Source: a bacterium (Candidatus Torokbacteria) CG_4_10_14_0_2_um_filter_35_8 (GTDB lineage Bacteria > Patescibacteriota > GCA-2792135). Taken from it: 15,583 bases of DNA. Position numbers and translations under genes: made by a program. The notes below the pieces were generated by a model, which did no database searches, had not been told where the DNA came from, and saw nothing but the letters and a program-made list of their open reading frames with translations. Shown here one piece after another: positions 5,146 to 12,483 of this stretch. The DNA is taken from positions 1 to 15,583 of the forward strand of contig PFNU01000064.1 of assembly GCA_002792135.1 (NCBI GenBank). The letters are read 5' to 3'. Each line of letters begins with the position of its first letter. Within the stretch, counting starts at the first letter, position 1.

Positions 5146-5358
5146 TTGACAGAAGATGATGAGGATAGGGTTACGATAATTTTCTGTCACTTCTGTGGTG
5201 ATCCCAACCTTATAACTGACATCCAAAAATGTTTTGGTGGATGTGGAAGATGGGTTTGTTCAGAATGCGCTATGATAGTTATGGGTGATGGTAATAATTG
5301 TTATTTTTTCTGTCCTGAATGTGTAATAGAAATACAACTAAGAGGTAATAATAACTAG
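5146..5358 (+). CDS. Small eight-cysteine (PHD/RING-like) zinc-finger protein, 70 aa
   Basis: Start at TTG 5146-5148, set by the ribosome site at 5131-5140. After an acidic start (TEDDED), cysteines follow the order C14-X2-C17-X11-C29-X3-C33-X4-C38-X2-C41-X14-C56-X2-C59, with one extra cysteine at 52. The middle reads CGRWVCSEC, with a tryptophan two residues before the fifth cysteine. Known: four Cys pairs with this spacing form cross-brace, two-zinc folds (PHD, FYVE, RING); PHD fingers carry W-x-H/C-x-x-C at this place, with histidine more usual. Inference: a two-zinc binding module for protein or nucleic-acid contacts. It is the only plus-strand protein gene in the window and has its own terminator. 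A generic double zinc ribbon is the alternative. Confidence 0.75.
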   Translation: MTEDDEDRVTIIFCHFCGDPNLITDIQKCFGGCGRWVCSECAMIVMGDGNNCYFFCPECVIEIQLRGNNN

Positions 5359-5432
5359 CCAGTCTTACATACTGAGAAAAATTTGACTATAAAGTTTTAT
5401 GGTTTTTTCTCAAGTAAGCCTGGTATTTTTTT
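5359..5432 (+). terminator. Long intrinsic terminator of the zinc-finger gene
   Basis: It begins at the base after the stop codon. CCAG/CTGG, CTTAC/GTAAG and TGAGAAAAA/TTTTTCTCA pair in succession across small internal loops between 5359 and 5423, followed by TATTTTTTT. Confidence 0.75.
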
Positions 5433-5449
5433 ATCTAGATAATTCACCG

Positions 5450-5488
5450 TATCAATAATAAAAGACGACATCTTAAAATGCCGCCTTT
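5450..5488 (-). terminator. Intrinsic terminator of the HtrA gene
   Basis: Minus-strand AAAGGCGGCAT (5488-5478) pairs in all 11 positions with ATGTCGTCTTT (5471-5461), two of them G-U, around a 6-nt loop, followed by TATTATTG. It faces the plus-strand terminator at 5359-5432, so the two convergent genes are separated. Confidence 0.75.
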
Positions 5489-5522
5489 ATTTTAATAAAT
5501 ATTTTTATTGAAATAGTCTTTT

Positions 5523-6836
5523 CTACTCCTTCATCTCCGAAAGCTTTACTTTTACCTTCATTTCTTTCTCATCCCTCAAAATAATAAGCGTAATCTCGTC
5601 ACCTGGCTGATACTTCTGAATCAGATAAGACAAACCATGGTCCTCTGTAATTTCTTCATCATTTACTTTAAGAATAATGTCCAATTTCTTAAGACCTGCT
5701 TTTGCTGCTGGGCTTCCCGGGATTACTGGAAGTAATTTTGGATCATCTGAATAAATTAAAGCACCATGATCTACTGGAAGTTTATTCAATTCAGCGATCT
5801 TTTTGTTAATAGGAATGTAACGTACTCCAATCATGGGGCGGATAATTTTTCCTTTTTCGATTACTGAAGTAATTGCTGGACGCACCACATCAATAGGAAT
5901 GGCAAAACCGATTTGTTGACCCTCAGTATCCATTGCTGTATTGATACCTACGACTTGACCTGCAAGGTTAATAAGAGGACCGCCAGAGTTTCCAGGATTA
6001 ATTGCTGCATCCGTCTGGATTACTCCTTCTAATCTTTCAGTACTTGATTCAACTCCTCCTGATGCATTAATTGCTCTATCTAAAGCACTTACTACACCTA
6101 CAGTTACTGTATTTTCATATTCTCCTAAGGCATAACCTATGGCAATGACAGTTTGTCCCACTTCCAGATCTTTAGAATAACCAAGGTCTGCTACAGGAAG
6201 ATTTTCTGCGTCTATTTTGAGAAATGCAATGTCGTTTGTCGGATCTTTTGCCTTCACTTTTGCTTCATATGTTTTACCATCTGAAGTTATAACCGTATAT
6301 TTATCACCTGCACTTACAACATGTTTATTGGTCAAAATTAAACCATCAGAAGTAATTATGAATCCTGTACCCCCACCTTTTTGTTCTTGCACCTGTCCAA
6401 AAAAATCATAAACATTTTTTGACGTGGAAATAGAAACGACAGATGGAGAAATTTTCTTGACTGCATCGATAATTTTTGATTCTTCTTTAACATGAACTGT
6501 TCTATTTTCATTAATGTTTACCTCTCTTCGAATTAAAGGTTTAACATATTTTTGAAAAAAGGGTTTTGCTGCAAGATATGGTACAAGGTAGCGCTCTGTT
6601 GCCATACATCCTACTACTCCGAAAACTACGCTTACAATAACTACCCAGATCAAAACCTTCGGATAGTGACTTACTTTTTTTTCTGACTTCTTAAAATCCC
6701 TTTCCAGTTTCTCAAGCCTTTCTTTCAGGCTAGAGTCTGTGGTACTGGTTGTTTCTTTTGTCTTCAAAACTTTTTTAGATTTTGTTGGCTTAAAGCTTTC
6801 TTTTGGTTTTTTTGTTTTTTTATTTTCTTCGCTCAT
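5523..6836 (-). CDS. HtrA/DegP-family membrane-anchored serine protease, one PDZ domain
   Basis: Start taken at ATG 6836-6834 (437 aa); a TTG 21 bp upstream is in frame but would lie in the promoter. Residues 1-59 are Lys/Ser/Thr-rich and cytoplasmic, with a likely short coiled coil (37-54). A single span at 60-82 anchors the protein. The trypsin-like domain has all three catalytic residues: H172 (TNKHVV), D202 (TNDIAFLK) and S284 (GNSGGPL). One PDZ domain follows (about 331-433, with SPAAKAGLKKLDIILKVND). Known: such proteins degrade or refold misfolded proteins outside the membrane, with the PDZ domain controlling substrate access. One PDZ is the DegS/HtrA layout rather than the two of DegP. 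No Shine-Dalgarno is present. Upstream repeats separate it from the next gene, so it is probably its own unit. Confidence 0.95.
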   Translation of the reverse strand: MSEENKKTKKPKESFKPTKSKKVLKTKETTSTTDSSLKERLEKLERDFKKSEKKVSHYPKVLIWVVIVSVVFGVVGCMATERYLVPYLAAKPFFQKYVKPLIRREVNINENRTVHVKEESKIIDAVKKISPSVVSISTSKNVYDFFGQVQEQKGGGTGFIITSDGLILTNKHVVSAGDKYTVITSDGKTYEAKVKAKDPTNDIAFLKIDAENLPVADLGYSKDLEVGQTVIAIGYALGEYENTVTVGVVSALDRAINASGGVESSTERLEGVIQTDAAINPGNSGGPLINLAGQVVGINTAMDTEGQQIGFAIPIDVVRPAITSVIEKGKIIRPMIGVRYIPINKKIAELNKLPVDHGALIYSDDPKLLPVIPGSPAAKAGLKKLDIILKVNDEEITEDHGLSYLIQKYQPGDEITLIILRDEKEMKVKVKLSEMKE

Positions 6837-6844
6837 AGTTAAAA

Positions 6845-6872
6845 ATTTAAAGTGCAAAGCAAAAAGTGTAAA
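6845..6872 (-). promoter_or_regulatory. Candidate promoter giving a leaderless HtrA transcript
   Basis: Minus-strand TTTACA (6872-6867), 16-bp spacer, TTAAAT (6850-6845); shifting by one gives TAAATT with 17 bp. The predicted start is 6837-6838, one or two bases before the ATG. The -35 and spacer lie within two near-identical 12-bp words, AAAGTGCAAAGC and AAAGTGTAAAGC (6849-6860, 6863-6874). Confidence 0.45.
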
Positions 6873-6876
6873 GCAC

Positions 6877-6943
6877 TATAAATTCAAAATGCAAAATTCA
6901 AAAATAGGATATTAGAACATTAGGCTATTAGGAAATTAGTACG
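6877..6943. repeat. AATTCAAAA-type and ATTAGGA-type low-complexity repeats, copy 2
   Basis: Plus strand: AATTCAAAAT-GC-AAAATTCAAAA at about 6881-6901, running straight into GGATATTAGAACATTAGG and similar words to 6943. The first part resembles 15520-15577; the second belongs to the ATTAGGA family. Confidence 0.55.
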
Positions 6944-7063
6944 TATTAAGAGATGTTATCTGAATACGCTAGAATGAGAGCAAGAGCTCTTACCTACCCA
7001 TTTTCCGGCGTATCTAGAACCCGTAATTCCTGATTCGCCTATCTGTTATTATCTACCAACTTA

Positions 7064-7105
7064 AGGACTAATACACATTCAAATATTTCAAAGGTTAGTA
7101 GTCCT
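7064..7105. repeat. Inverted repeat at the end of the polytopic membrane gene
   Basis: AGGACTA (7064-7070) and TAGTCCT (7099-7105) are a perfect 7-bp inverted repeat with a 28-bp loop, overlapping the stop codon at 7104-7106. No T-run follows on either strand, so I do not call a terminator; an RNA-processing or stability element is possible. Confidence 0.4.
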
Positions 7106-7877
7106 AAAAATTAATCGTCCACCGGCTTGTTGCAAGAAGAATAATAAGAAAAACTACTCCTAAAGTCAAATATTCTTTAAGAAGGCGAGGAACAAATGCT
7201 TTCTGAAGATACATCCAGACAAGACCACGGAAAATATAAAAGATAATCACTAAAACCATTGCCGATACCCAGAAATTTACCGGCCAGAAACTTATTGCCC
7301 ATAAAACTTCTACCATTACTAATCCCAAAATCAGCACATAAAGCCAAGTATTTGCGAAGATCAACCCTGCTCTCCATAAAGTATAATACATTAAAGCCCA
7401 ACTTACAACAAAGATAGCTAAAAAAACCTGCCAAAAAGGAAGACTTAAGTAAAAATAAAATCCTAAAACTCCAGTTGTTATCAAAAAATAAGTAGCAATC
7501 ACAAGAAAACTTTCTCTAATATGCATTTTTACTTTTTCTTCTTTGTCTTTCTTGCCTGAGAATTTCTTAACTATATCAATCAAGCTTATTTGAAAAATGC
7601 CAAAAGTAAAAATATAGAAGAAAATTAGCACTTGCCTTAAGAAATGACTTCCCAAAAGTAGCAAACTTAAAATAGTACCTATAAGAAAAAGTAAAGGAAG
7701 AATAAGAGACTTTAAAGATTTTAGAGAGAAAAAACCAAATTTAGAATTTTTTAAAGTTACAAAAGAAGAAATTAAAAATAAAACTAACCCAATCTCTACC
7801 ACATAATGAGGGTTTTTTAATATAGATTCTAAAAAGAATAGGTTTAGTATTAAAGCAACAATTGTGATGGGATTCAT
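7104..7877 (-). CDS. Polytopic membrane protein, 257 aa, function unknown
   Basis: ATG at 7877-7875, with no Shine-Dalgarno. About eight hydrophobic spans are visible, roughly at residues 3-18, 25-43, 56-76, 82-104, 123-145, 148-166, 173-195 and 200-221, with a last one near 238-254. A charged loop (about 105-120, KKFSGKKDKEEKVK) divides the protein into an N-terminal group of four and a C-terminal group. It is rich in aromatic residues in the second half. No catalytic or transport motif is recognisable. It lies between htrA and the VirD4-like ATPase on the same strand, but with repeat-filled gaps of 217 and 267 bp, so a shared operon is not shown. The start abuts an ATTAGGA-type repeat. Confidence 0.75.
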   Translation of the reverse strand: MNPITIVALILNLFFLESILKNPHYVVEIGLVLFLISSFVTLKNSKFGFFSLKSLKSLILPLLFLIGTILSLLLLGSHFLRQVLIFFYIFTFGIFQISLIDIVKKFSGKKDKEEKVKMHIRESFLVIATYFLITTGVLGFYFYLSLPFWQVFLAIFVVSWALMYYTLWRAGLIFANTWLYVLILGLVMVEVLWAISFWPVNFWVSAMVLVIIFYIFRGLVWMYLQKAFVPRLLKEYLTLGVVFLIILLATSRWTINF

Positions 7878-7884
7878 GGGTTTT

Positions 7885-7924
7885 TGCTAGGAGGTTAGAA
7901 TGTTAGGAATTAGGATATTAGGGG
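7885..7924. repeat. ATTAGGA-type repeat, copy 3
   Basis: Plus strand words TAGGAGGTTAGAATGTTAGG, then AATTAGGATATTAGG. It lies 7 bp upstream of the membrane-protein start, on the antisense strand, in the same position as copy 1 relative to the Wzz-like gene. Its AGGAGG is part of the repeat and not a ribosome site for any convincing gene. Confidence 0.6.
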
Positions 7925-8094
7925 CTCTCAGATTTCTAATCAACTCCCAATCCGTCTGTGGCGTACGACTAATAATTAAAACTTGGACATTTTGTCATTA
8001 GACATTGATTAGAAATTCTTAATTCGGGAATTAGGAATTTGAAGTCTCCCGTACTTATAGTACTTAATTTATTAGTCAACATTCAATTCTAAAA

Positions 8095-9411
8095 TCATTT
8101 TTCTTTTCCTTCCTCTCTCAATCCCTCAATTCCGCTCCATCTTTTTATCTTATCTTCTATTACATTTCTCTCACCACCATATCTTTCTCGAGAAACTTTG
8201 ACAATCTTTTCTCTATTGCCTGTCCTTAAACTTTTTGGAGAAGGCGGCAAGGAGAGTGCGGAAAAAGCATCTTCTGCTACTCCGTCAATCATTAATTTTA
8301 CATATATCTCGTATTTAGCAATATTTACTAAATCGTTTTCTGTGAATATTGGCTCAAATTCTTTAACTAACTCTTCGGCATCAGTTGCACCTATTCTAAA
8401 ACAAACAATGGTACCAATATTACCAAAAATAGCATCCGCTACTTTCTCGTCAAGCTGAGCAAGATATTGATGAGCTAAAATCAAACCCAAATGATACTTT
8501 CTTGCTTCAGATAAAATATCTGCAAAAGATTCTGTGGCAAAATTCTGAAACTCATCAACATAGAGATAAAAGTCTTCTCTTTCTTTCTCTGGAACCTCCA
8601 CCCTACTCATTGCCGCAAGATAAAGCTTAGTAATAATCATTGCTCCCAGAAGAGCACTAATATCTTCTCCTAATCTTCCCTTGGCAAGATTGACTAAAAG
8701 AATTTTCTTGTTATCCATAATATCTCTCATATCAATGCTAGATTTGGTCTGTCCTACAATATTTCGAATAATAGCACTAGAAAGAAATTGTCCTACTTTG
8801 TTCTGGATAGGAGAAATAGCCTCAGTTCTAAAAGTATCATGATACATTGCAAATTCTTCTACCCAGAAACGTTTCACTACAGGATCTGTAATTTGCTTAA
8901 CAACTTTTTTGCGATAGCCTTTATCGACAAGCATCCTTGTTATCCCAAGCATAGTGCTAGTATGATAATCAAGAAGTGCTAAGATGGCATTTCTAAGAAG
9001 ATACTCTAGGCGAGGTCCCCAAGAGTCTGCCCATATCTTTTTATAAACAGAGATGAGCCCTGATGCAACAAGGTGTCTATGCTCAGGGTTAACACTCTCT
9101 AAAACATTAAAAGCAATTGGGTACTCAGTATCTGCAGGGTTAAAATAAACTACATCATTAACTCTGCTAGAAGGCACAAAATCTAACATCCTATCTGCAA
9201 ATTCGCCATGAGGATCAATCACACAAACACCATTTCCTGACTGAATGTCTGATATCATCATATTCTCAAGCATTGTGGTCTTTCCCATCCCGGTTTTCCC
9301 TACAAGATACATATGTCTTCTTCTATCATCTTCTTTTATACCAAACCTTACCCGCTGATTTCTAAAATTAGTTTCAGCAAAAGGAATAATTGGATTTTTA
9401 TCATTAGGCAT
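8095..9411 (-). CDS. VirD4/TraD/HerA-like P-loop ATPase (type IV secretion coupling-protein superfamily), 438 aa
   Basis: ATG at 9411-9409, no Shine-Dalgarno. Walker A is GKTGMGKT (residues 38-45), preceded by the DRRRHMYLV strand. IDPHGEFAD (65-73) follows, then a helical insertion, Walker B FYLYVDEFQNF (281-291, D286/E287), the sensor-like AHQYLAQL (313-320, Q315) and an arginine-containing strand CFRIGATD (337-344). Known: these are hexameric DNA-pumping motors such as conjugation coupling proteins and HerA. The N-terminal membrane anchor is absent; the protein starts abruptly in front of the ATPase core, and the gene just upstream (9678-10982) encodes a membrane-anchored protein that ends where the core would begin. 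Inference: the two subunits work together at the membrane on DNA, perhaps in uptake or transfer. Confidence 0.9.
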   Translation of the reverse strand: MPNDKNPIIPFAETNFRNQRVRFGIKEDDRRRHMYLVGKTGMGKTTMLENMMISDIQSGNGVCVIDPHGEFADRMLDFVPSSRVNDVVYFNPADTEYPIAFNVLESVNPEHRHLVASGLISVYKKIWADSWGPRLEYLLRNAILALLDYHTSTMLGITRMLVDKGYRKKVVKQITDPVVKRFWVEEFAMYHDTFRTEAISPIQNKVGQFLSSAIIRNIVGQTKSSIDMRDIMDNKKILLVNLAKGRLGEDISALLGAMIITKLYLAAMSRVEVPEKEREDFYLYVDEFQNFATESFADILSEARKYHLGLILAHQYLAQLDEKVADAIFGNIGTIVCFRIGATDAEELVKEFEPIFTENDLVNIAKYEIYVKLMIDGVAEDAFSALSLPPSPKSLRTGNREKIVKVSRERYGGERNVIEDKIKRWSGIEGLREEGKEK

Positions 9412-9451
9412 AGAGGAAGTTTAAAACCTAGGCAAAAAACGCAAAATATAA

Positions 9452-9506
9452 GTTAGAAATTAGAGTATTGGGCAACTAGGTTACTAAGCTATTAGGAACT
9501 AGGTAT
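9452..9506. repeat. ATTAGGA-type repeat, copy 4 (degenerate)
   Basis: Plus strand words GTTAGAAATTAGAG, CAACTAGGTTACTAAGC and TATTAGGAACTAGG, in the gap between the ATPase and its membrane partner. Confidence 0.45.
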
Positions 9507-9677
9507 TTGTTACATAAAGAATAATTCGTAACGCCAAGTACGGTGAATACAACAAATGCTGTGCGGTTTAGTCGATCTATCTTAAAATCTAATCCTAGTA
9601 ACCCAGTAGTCCCAAGTAGCCTAGGCTCTAAAAAATGAAAAAAACTACAAAGAAATACGTCAGACTAAACTATTAGG

Positions 9678-10982
9678 CTAACTTCCGACTACTGGTAAAT
9701 CCATTGGTGGTTCAGATTTTCTTGCTTTTGTTTCAACAACACCAGGAACTTTCACGCTACTTTCAGGAACGTGGAATAACGATGCAAGCTCTTCTATATT
9801 TAAAACATAGCTTGGTAAAGACAAATCTCTTATTTTGTAAGCTTTGAGTACTTTTGCCTTTTTAATATTTAAACGATATTTAGTAAGATAATAATCAGCA
9901 GCAGTCTTAGTAGGAGCATAAGGCTTAATAGCATTCAGGTTCTGACTAGAATATTGGTTAAGTGCTCCCATAAAAGCGCCAACATGAGCTTTGCTAAAAA
10001 CCTCTTTTTTACCTATATAAATAAAACGCATTTTTGTGTTAAAACCAGCCTTGCTTGTCTTACTTTGCACAGCAGCAACAATATCAGTCTCTCCCGGAGA
10101 TAGATACTGCATCAAGCTTGGTAGCTCCTTAAGACGAGACTTGTCCTCTGTACTAGGCATATCTTCTGGTAATTGGAAGGGCGCCTGTATAAGCCTTCTT
10201 CCCATGTCAGTAAATTCATCAATAATTGGCTTAAAGATAGCAATGATAGGGTTTGTAGGTTTTTCCTCTGCCTTGGCTCCAATTAGTTTTTTTACTATTT
10301 TATCACCTGCTTCTTTCCAGAGATTATCTATTGGCTGGATAAGAATCTGAAACCACATACGCTCGTCAGGACCTATATTAGACATAGCACTAATAATACC
10401 GGCAATAGGATCAACTATTTTCTCTTCCTCTGCAGTACTTCCTTTTTCAAAACCAACATAAGTACGAATAGGATAAGCTTCTTCGTTTACCAAAATAAGG
10501 TCTGAACCCCAAAGATCATAATCTCCTTTTGTTACATCATATGTGGTAAAATCTACATAATCTTCAATCTGAGTTATCTCTGCATCAGGGTATTGGGCAT
10601 AAACCTGAGATTCTACCAAATTTCTAAGTGGTACAGGAGTACGAATTATAAACCTCACCTCACCTCCCATACTTGCTATTTCTAGAGAAAGGTACTCTTG
10701 GAGTGCACCATGCCAGTACTTATCAACGACATTTATAGAGTGTATCATTCCCCAAAAGCCAATTATCATTTGCTCTGCGAAAAAAGGACTTCTTAAGTTA
10801 TACTTAGGAATATTAATTACAAGATTAACCCACTCGATGCTAGCGAGAAATTGATTTTGCCTAATTTTCAACCAAGCCTTAAAGAGCATCCCTGATAGAG
10901 TGATAGGGACTATAAGCCACCATGCTTTTAAAAATACCCAGGCAATACCAGAGAAGAAGCCTGTAATACTTTGAAGAATCAT
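9678..10982 (-). CDS. Membrane-anchored partner of the VirD4-like ATPase, 434 aa
   Basis: Start taken at ATG 10982-10980; an in-frame TTG 6 bp upstream has no better support. Residues about 8-38 are hydrophobic (one long or two short spans). The rest is a soluble alpha/beta region, with VRFIIRTPVPLRNLVESQVYAQYPDAEI (about 109-136) and MWFQILIQP (209-217) as the best-formed parts. The end reads LNIEELASLFHVPESSV...VPGVV...EPPMDLP (394-430). Known: that 'LN.EELA.L.H.P' word with a proline-rich linker is what stands directly before the P-loop core in single-chain HerA/VirD4-like proteins of this group. Here the chain stops, and the next gene supplies the core. I infer a two-gene version of one machine, with this subunit holding it to the membrane. 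No Shine-Dalgarno. Confidence 0.7.
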   Translation of the reverse strand: MILQSITGFFSGIAWVFLKAWWLIVPITLSGMLFKAWLKIRQNQFLASIEWVNLVINIPKYNLRSPFFAEQMIIGFWGMIHSINVVDKYWHGALQEYLSLEIASMGGEVRFIIRTPVPLRNLVESQVYAQYPDAEITQIEDYVDFTTYDVTKGDYDLWGSDLILVNEEAYPIRTYVGFEKGSTAEEEKIVDPIAGIISAMSNIGPDERMWFQILIQPIDNLWKEAGDKIVKKLIGAKAEEKPTNPIIAIFKPIIDEFTDMGRRLIQAPFQLPEDMPSTEDKSRLKELPSLMQYLSPGETDIVAAVQSKTSKAGFNTKMRFIYIGKKEVFSKAHVGAFMGALNQYSSQNLNAIKPYAPTKTAADYYLTKYRLNIKKAKVLKAYKIRDLSLPSYVLNIEELASLFHVPESSVKVPGVVETKARKSEPPMDLPVVGS

Positions 10983-11025
10983 AAACAAGGATTAAAAGTC
11001 ACGAATCAAGAAAGAATTTTCCGCC

Positions 11026-11065
11026 CCGTCCGCCTCGGGCGGAACGGATCAACCTAGGGCTGAAG
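11026..11065. repeat. GC-rich dispersed hairpin repeat, copy A
   Basis: TCCGCC-TCG-GGCGGA (11029-11043) with an outer CCG/CGG extension past a bulged A. It is followed by CGGATCAACCTAGGGCTGAAG, which matches copy B (15065-15100) at 18 of 20 bases. It is strikingly GC-rich in AT-rich surroundings. The core recurs inside the T-box leader (15264-15278). Confidence 0.75.
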
Positions 11066-11097
11066 GGATTTTGGAACCAATAGTTATGTTTAGCTTT

Positions 11098-11171
11098 TCT
11101 GTACCTGTTTTAGAAATGAGGTGCAGTGTTCCTCTCCTTCACAAGGAGAGGCTAGGTGGGGTTAAAAGAGT
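11098..11171. repeat. Dispersed repeat with CCTCTCCTT/AAGGAGAGG hairpin, copy A
   Basis: Perfect 9-bp inverted repeat (11131-11139 and 11143-11151) with a 3-nt loop. The left flank (TCTGTACnTnTTTAGnAATnA, then GnAGTGTT) and right flank (YTAGGTGRGGTTAAARGAGT) match copy B at about 13528-13612. A transposon-derived or REP-type element without its own gene. Confidence 0.75.
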
Positions 11172-11194
11172 CAAAGCAACTTTTTAGCTACAAC

Positions 11195-12292
11195 CTAATC
11201 CCTAGCTAATCTGTACTTACTATCACTAGTCTCAATAATTCTCTTTGTTCCTTGAAGATTTAAAATAATAGTATTTTTTTGAACTAGTCTTTGCTTTAAA
11301 ACCCTTTTTAAAATTTCCTCTTTAGATAAAGGTTTTTGTGCCTTTTTTAGAACATTAATAATTATATCTTTAGTAAAACCAGGTTGAAAGCCCCATTCCT
11401 TCAAAGCATACGTACCTCGTCCTACTAATACAAAACGAAAATCTTTAATTAATTCATTGTGAACTGTTTGAAAATAAGCCTTTTTATCATCAAAGCCTGC
11501 TCGATTAATTAATTTAGCAATTTCTTTAAAGTGAAGGGGCTTTCCTTCTCTTCTTACTACAAGATATGCTTTTCCTCTAATGCCTCTAGGGCGAATTTCC
11601 TGCCATGCAATAAGTCCCCACTCTCCAAAAGGGTTTTGATCAAACTTTAGACAAATATCTAGATAAGATACTAAAGCATCTTTTGAAAGACAATCCTTTC
11701 CTTTAAAATAAGATATTTTTTGAATCTTTGAAAGTAGGATTTCTTCTTTTAATGGCCTTCTAGCCTCTTCAAAAATATTCTCTGTAACTTGAGTTATCTT
11801 TTTTAGATTCTCTTTCTTAGCACCTTTCAAAAACCAATGATCATCTAAATTCCCTTTCTTTTTAGACTTAAAAAAAATAGGGCCTACTTCTAATGCTAAA
11901 ATAAGGCTTGCATAATGCTTAGAACTACTGTCTTCTTTCCCAAAAACTAGTCTAAATAACCTTTCTTTAGTCGCCATCTTGCCTGAGACCTCTAAAGCCT
12001 TTTCTATACTATTTATCAAAGGTCGCAAAACCTCAAATCTTTCTTTTTCTCTGAGTTTCTCTAAAGCTGTCTTCTCAATCTGCCTTACTCGCTCTCGAGT
12101 AACACCCAAGCTCTTCCCAATAGATTCTAAAGTTTCAACACCATTTCCTAAAACATTAAATCTCTTATCTAAAACACACTGCATTCTTTCATCCTTCAAG
12201 CTTTGTAAGGCTTCTACTATTAGTTTAGAGGGGTCGGTCTCTCTTAAAGAAACCTCCTCTTTTCTAATGTCTAGATTTATCTTCCTATTCAT
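11195..12292 (-). CDS. Sigma-70 region 4 fused to HARE-HTH/winged-helix domains, 365 aa
   Basis: ATG at 12292-12290, no Shine-Dalgarno, 33-nt leader from the promoter at 12332-12360. Residues 26-84 match sigma-70 region 4, with the -35-reading helix-turn-helix TLESIGKSLGVTRERVRQIE (53-72). Regions 1-3 are missing, so it cannot be a complete sigma factor. Residues about 237-301 (RGIRGKAYLVVRREGKPLHFKEIAKLI...GTYALKEWGF) match the HARE-HTH fold, known from the delta subunit of RNA polymerase. A second similar winged-helix segment follows (305-363, ...PLSKEEILKRVL...KYRLA), and 165-230 may be a third. Inference: a DNA-binding, RNA-polymerase-associated regulator; how it contacts polymerase without region 2 is unknown. 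Weak similarity of 165-230 to the HARE fold is not proven. Confidence 0.85.
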   Translation of the reverse strand: MNRKINLDIRKEEVSLRETDPSKLIVEALQSLKDERMQCVLDKRFNVLGNGVETLESIGKSLGVTRERVRQIEKTALEKLREKERFEVLRPLINSIEKALEVSGKMATKERLFRLVFGKEDSSSKHYASLILALEVGPIFFKSKKKGNLDDHWFLKGAKKENLKKITQVTENIFEEARRPLKEEILLSKIQKISYFKGKDCLSKDALVSYLDICLKFDQNPFGEWGLIAWQEIRPRGIRGKAYLVVRREGKPLHFKEIAKLINRAGFDDKKAYFQTVHNELIKDFRFVLVGRGTYALKEWGFQPGFTKDIIINVLKKAQKPLSKEEILKRVLKQRLVQKNTIILNLQGTKRIIETSDSKYRLARD

Positions 12293-12331
12293 TTAACATA
12301 AAAAATTGAATTGATTTTCAAATTTATCCAT

Positions 12332-12360
12332 AATATATCACAAGATCTCTCAAGTGTCAA
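12332..12360 (-). promoter_or_regulatory. Sigma70-type promoter of the sigma4/HARE gene
   Basis: Minus-strand TTGACA (12360-12355), 17-bp spacer, TATATT (12337-12332). The spacer contains the palindrome AGATCT. The predicted start is about 12325. Confidence 0.8.
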
Positions 12361-12483
12361 ATGGGAACTCCTCAAGAAAACCGTTTACTTTATAGTGTTT
12401 TTACTCGAGATTAAAAAACCGTAGGTCTTAGATTCAAATCACTAAATTCCTATAATCCCTTATTTTACAGCAATTTAAGACAT

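Noticed and set aside
994..5358. Integrated phage or transposon with defined ends
   Set aside because: No integrase, transposase, structural phage gene, att-type direct repeat or tRNA target is visible; only the expression signals set the block apart, so I report it as a finding rather than a mobile element.
7893..7988. Plus-strand ATG with AGGAGG 5 bp upstream, 31 codons
   Set aside because: Both the ribosome-like site and the start of the frame come from the ATTAGGA repeat; the product has no protein-like features and runs antisense to the leader of another gene.
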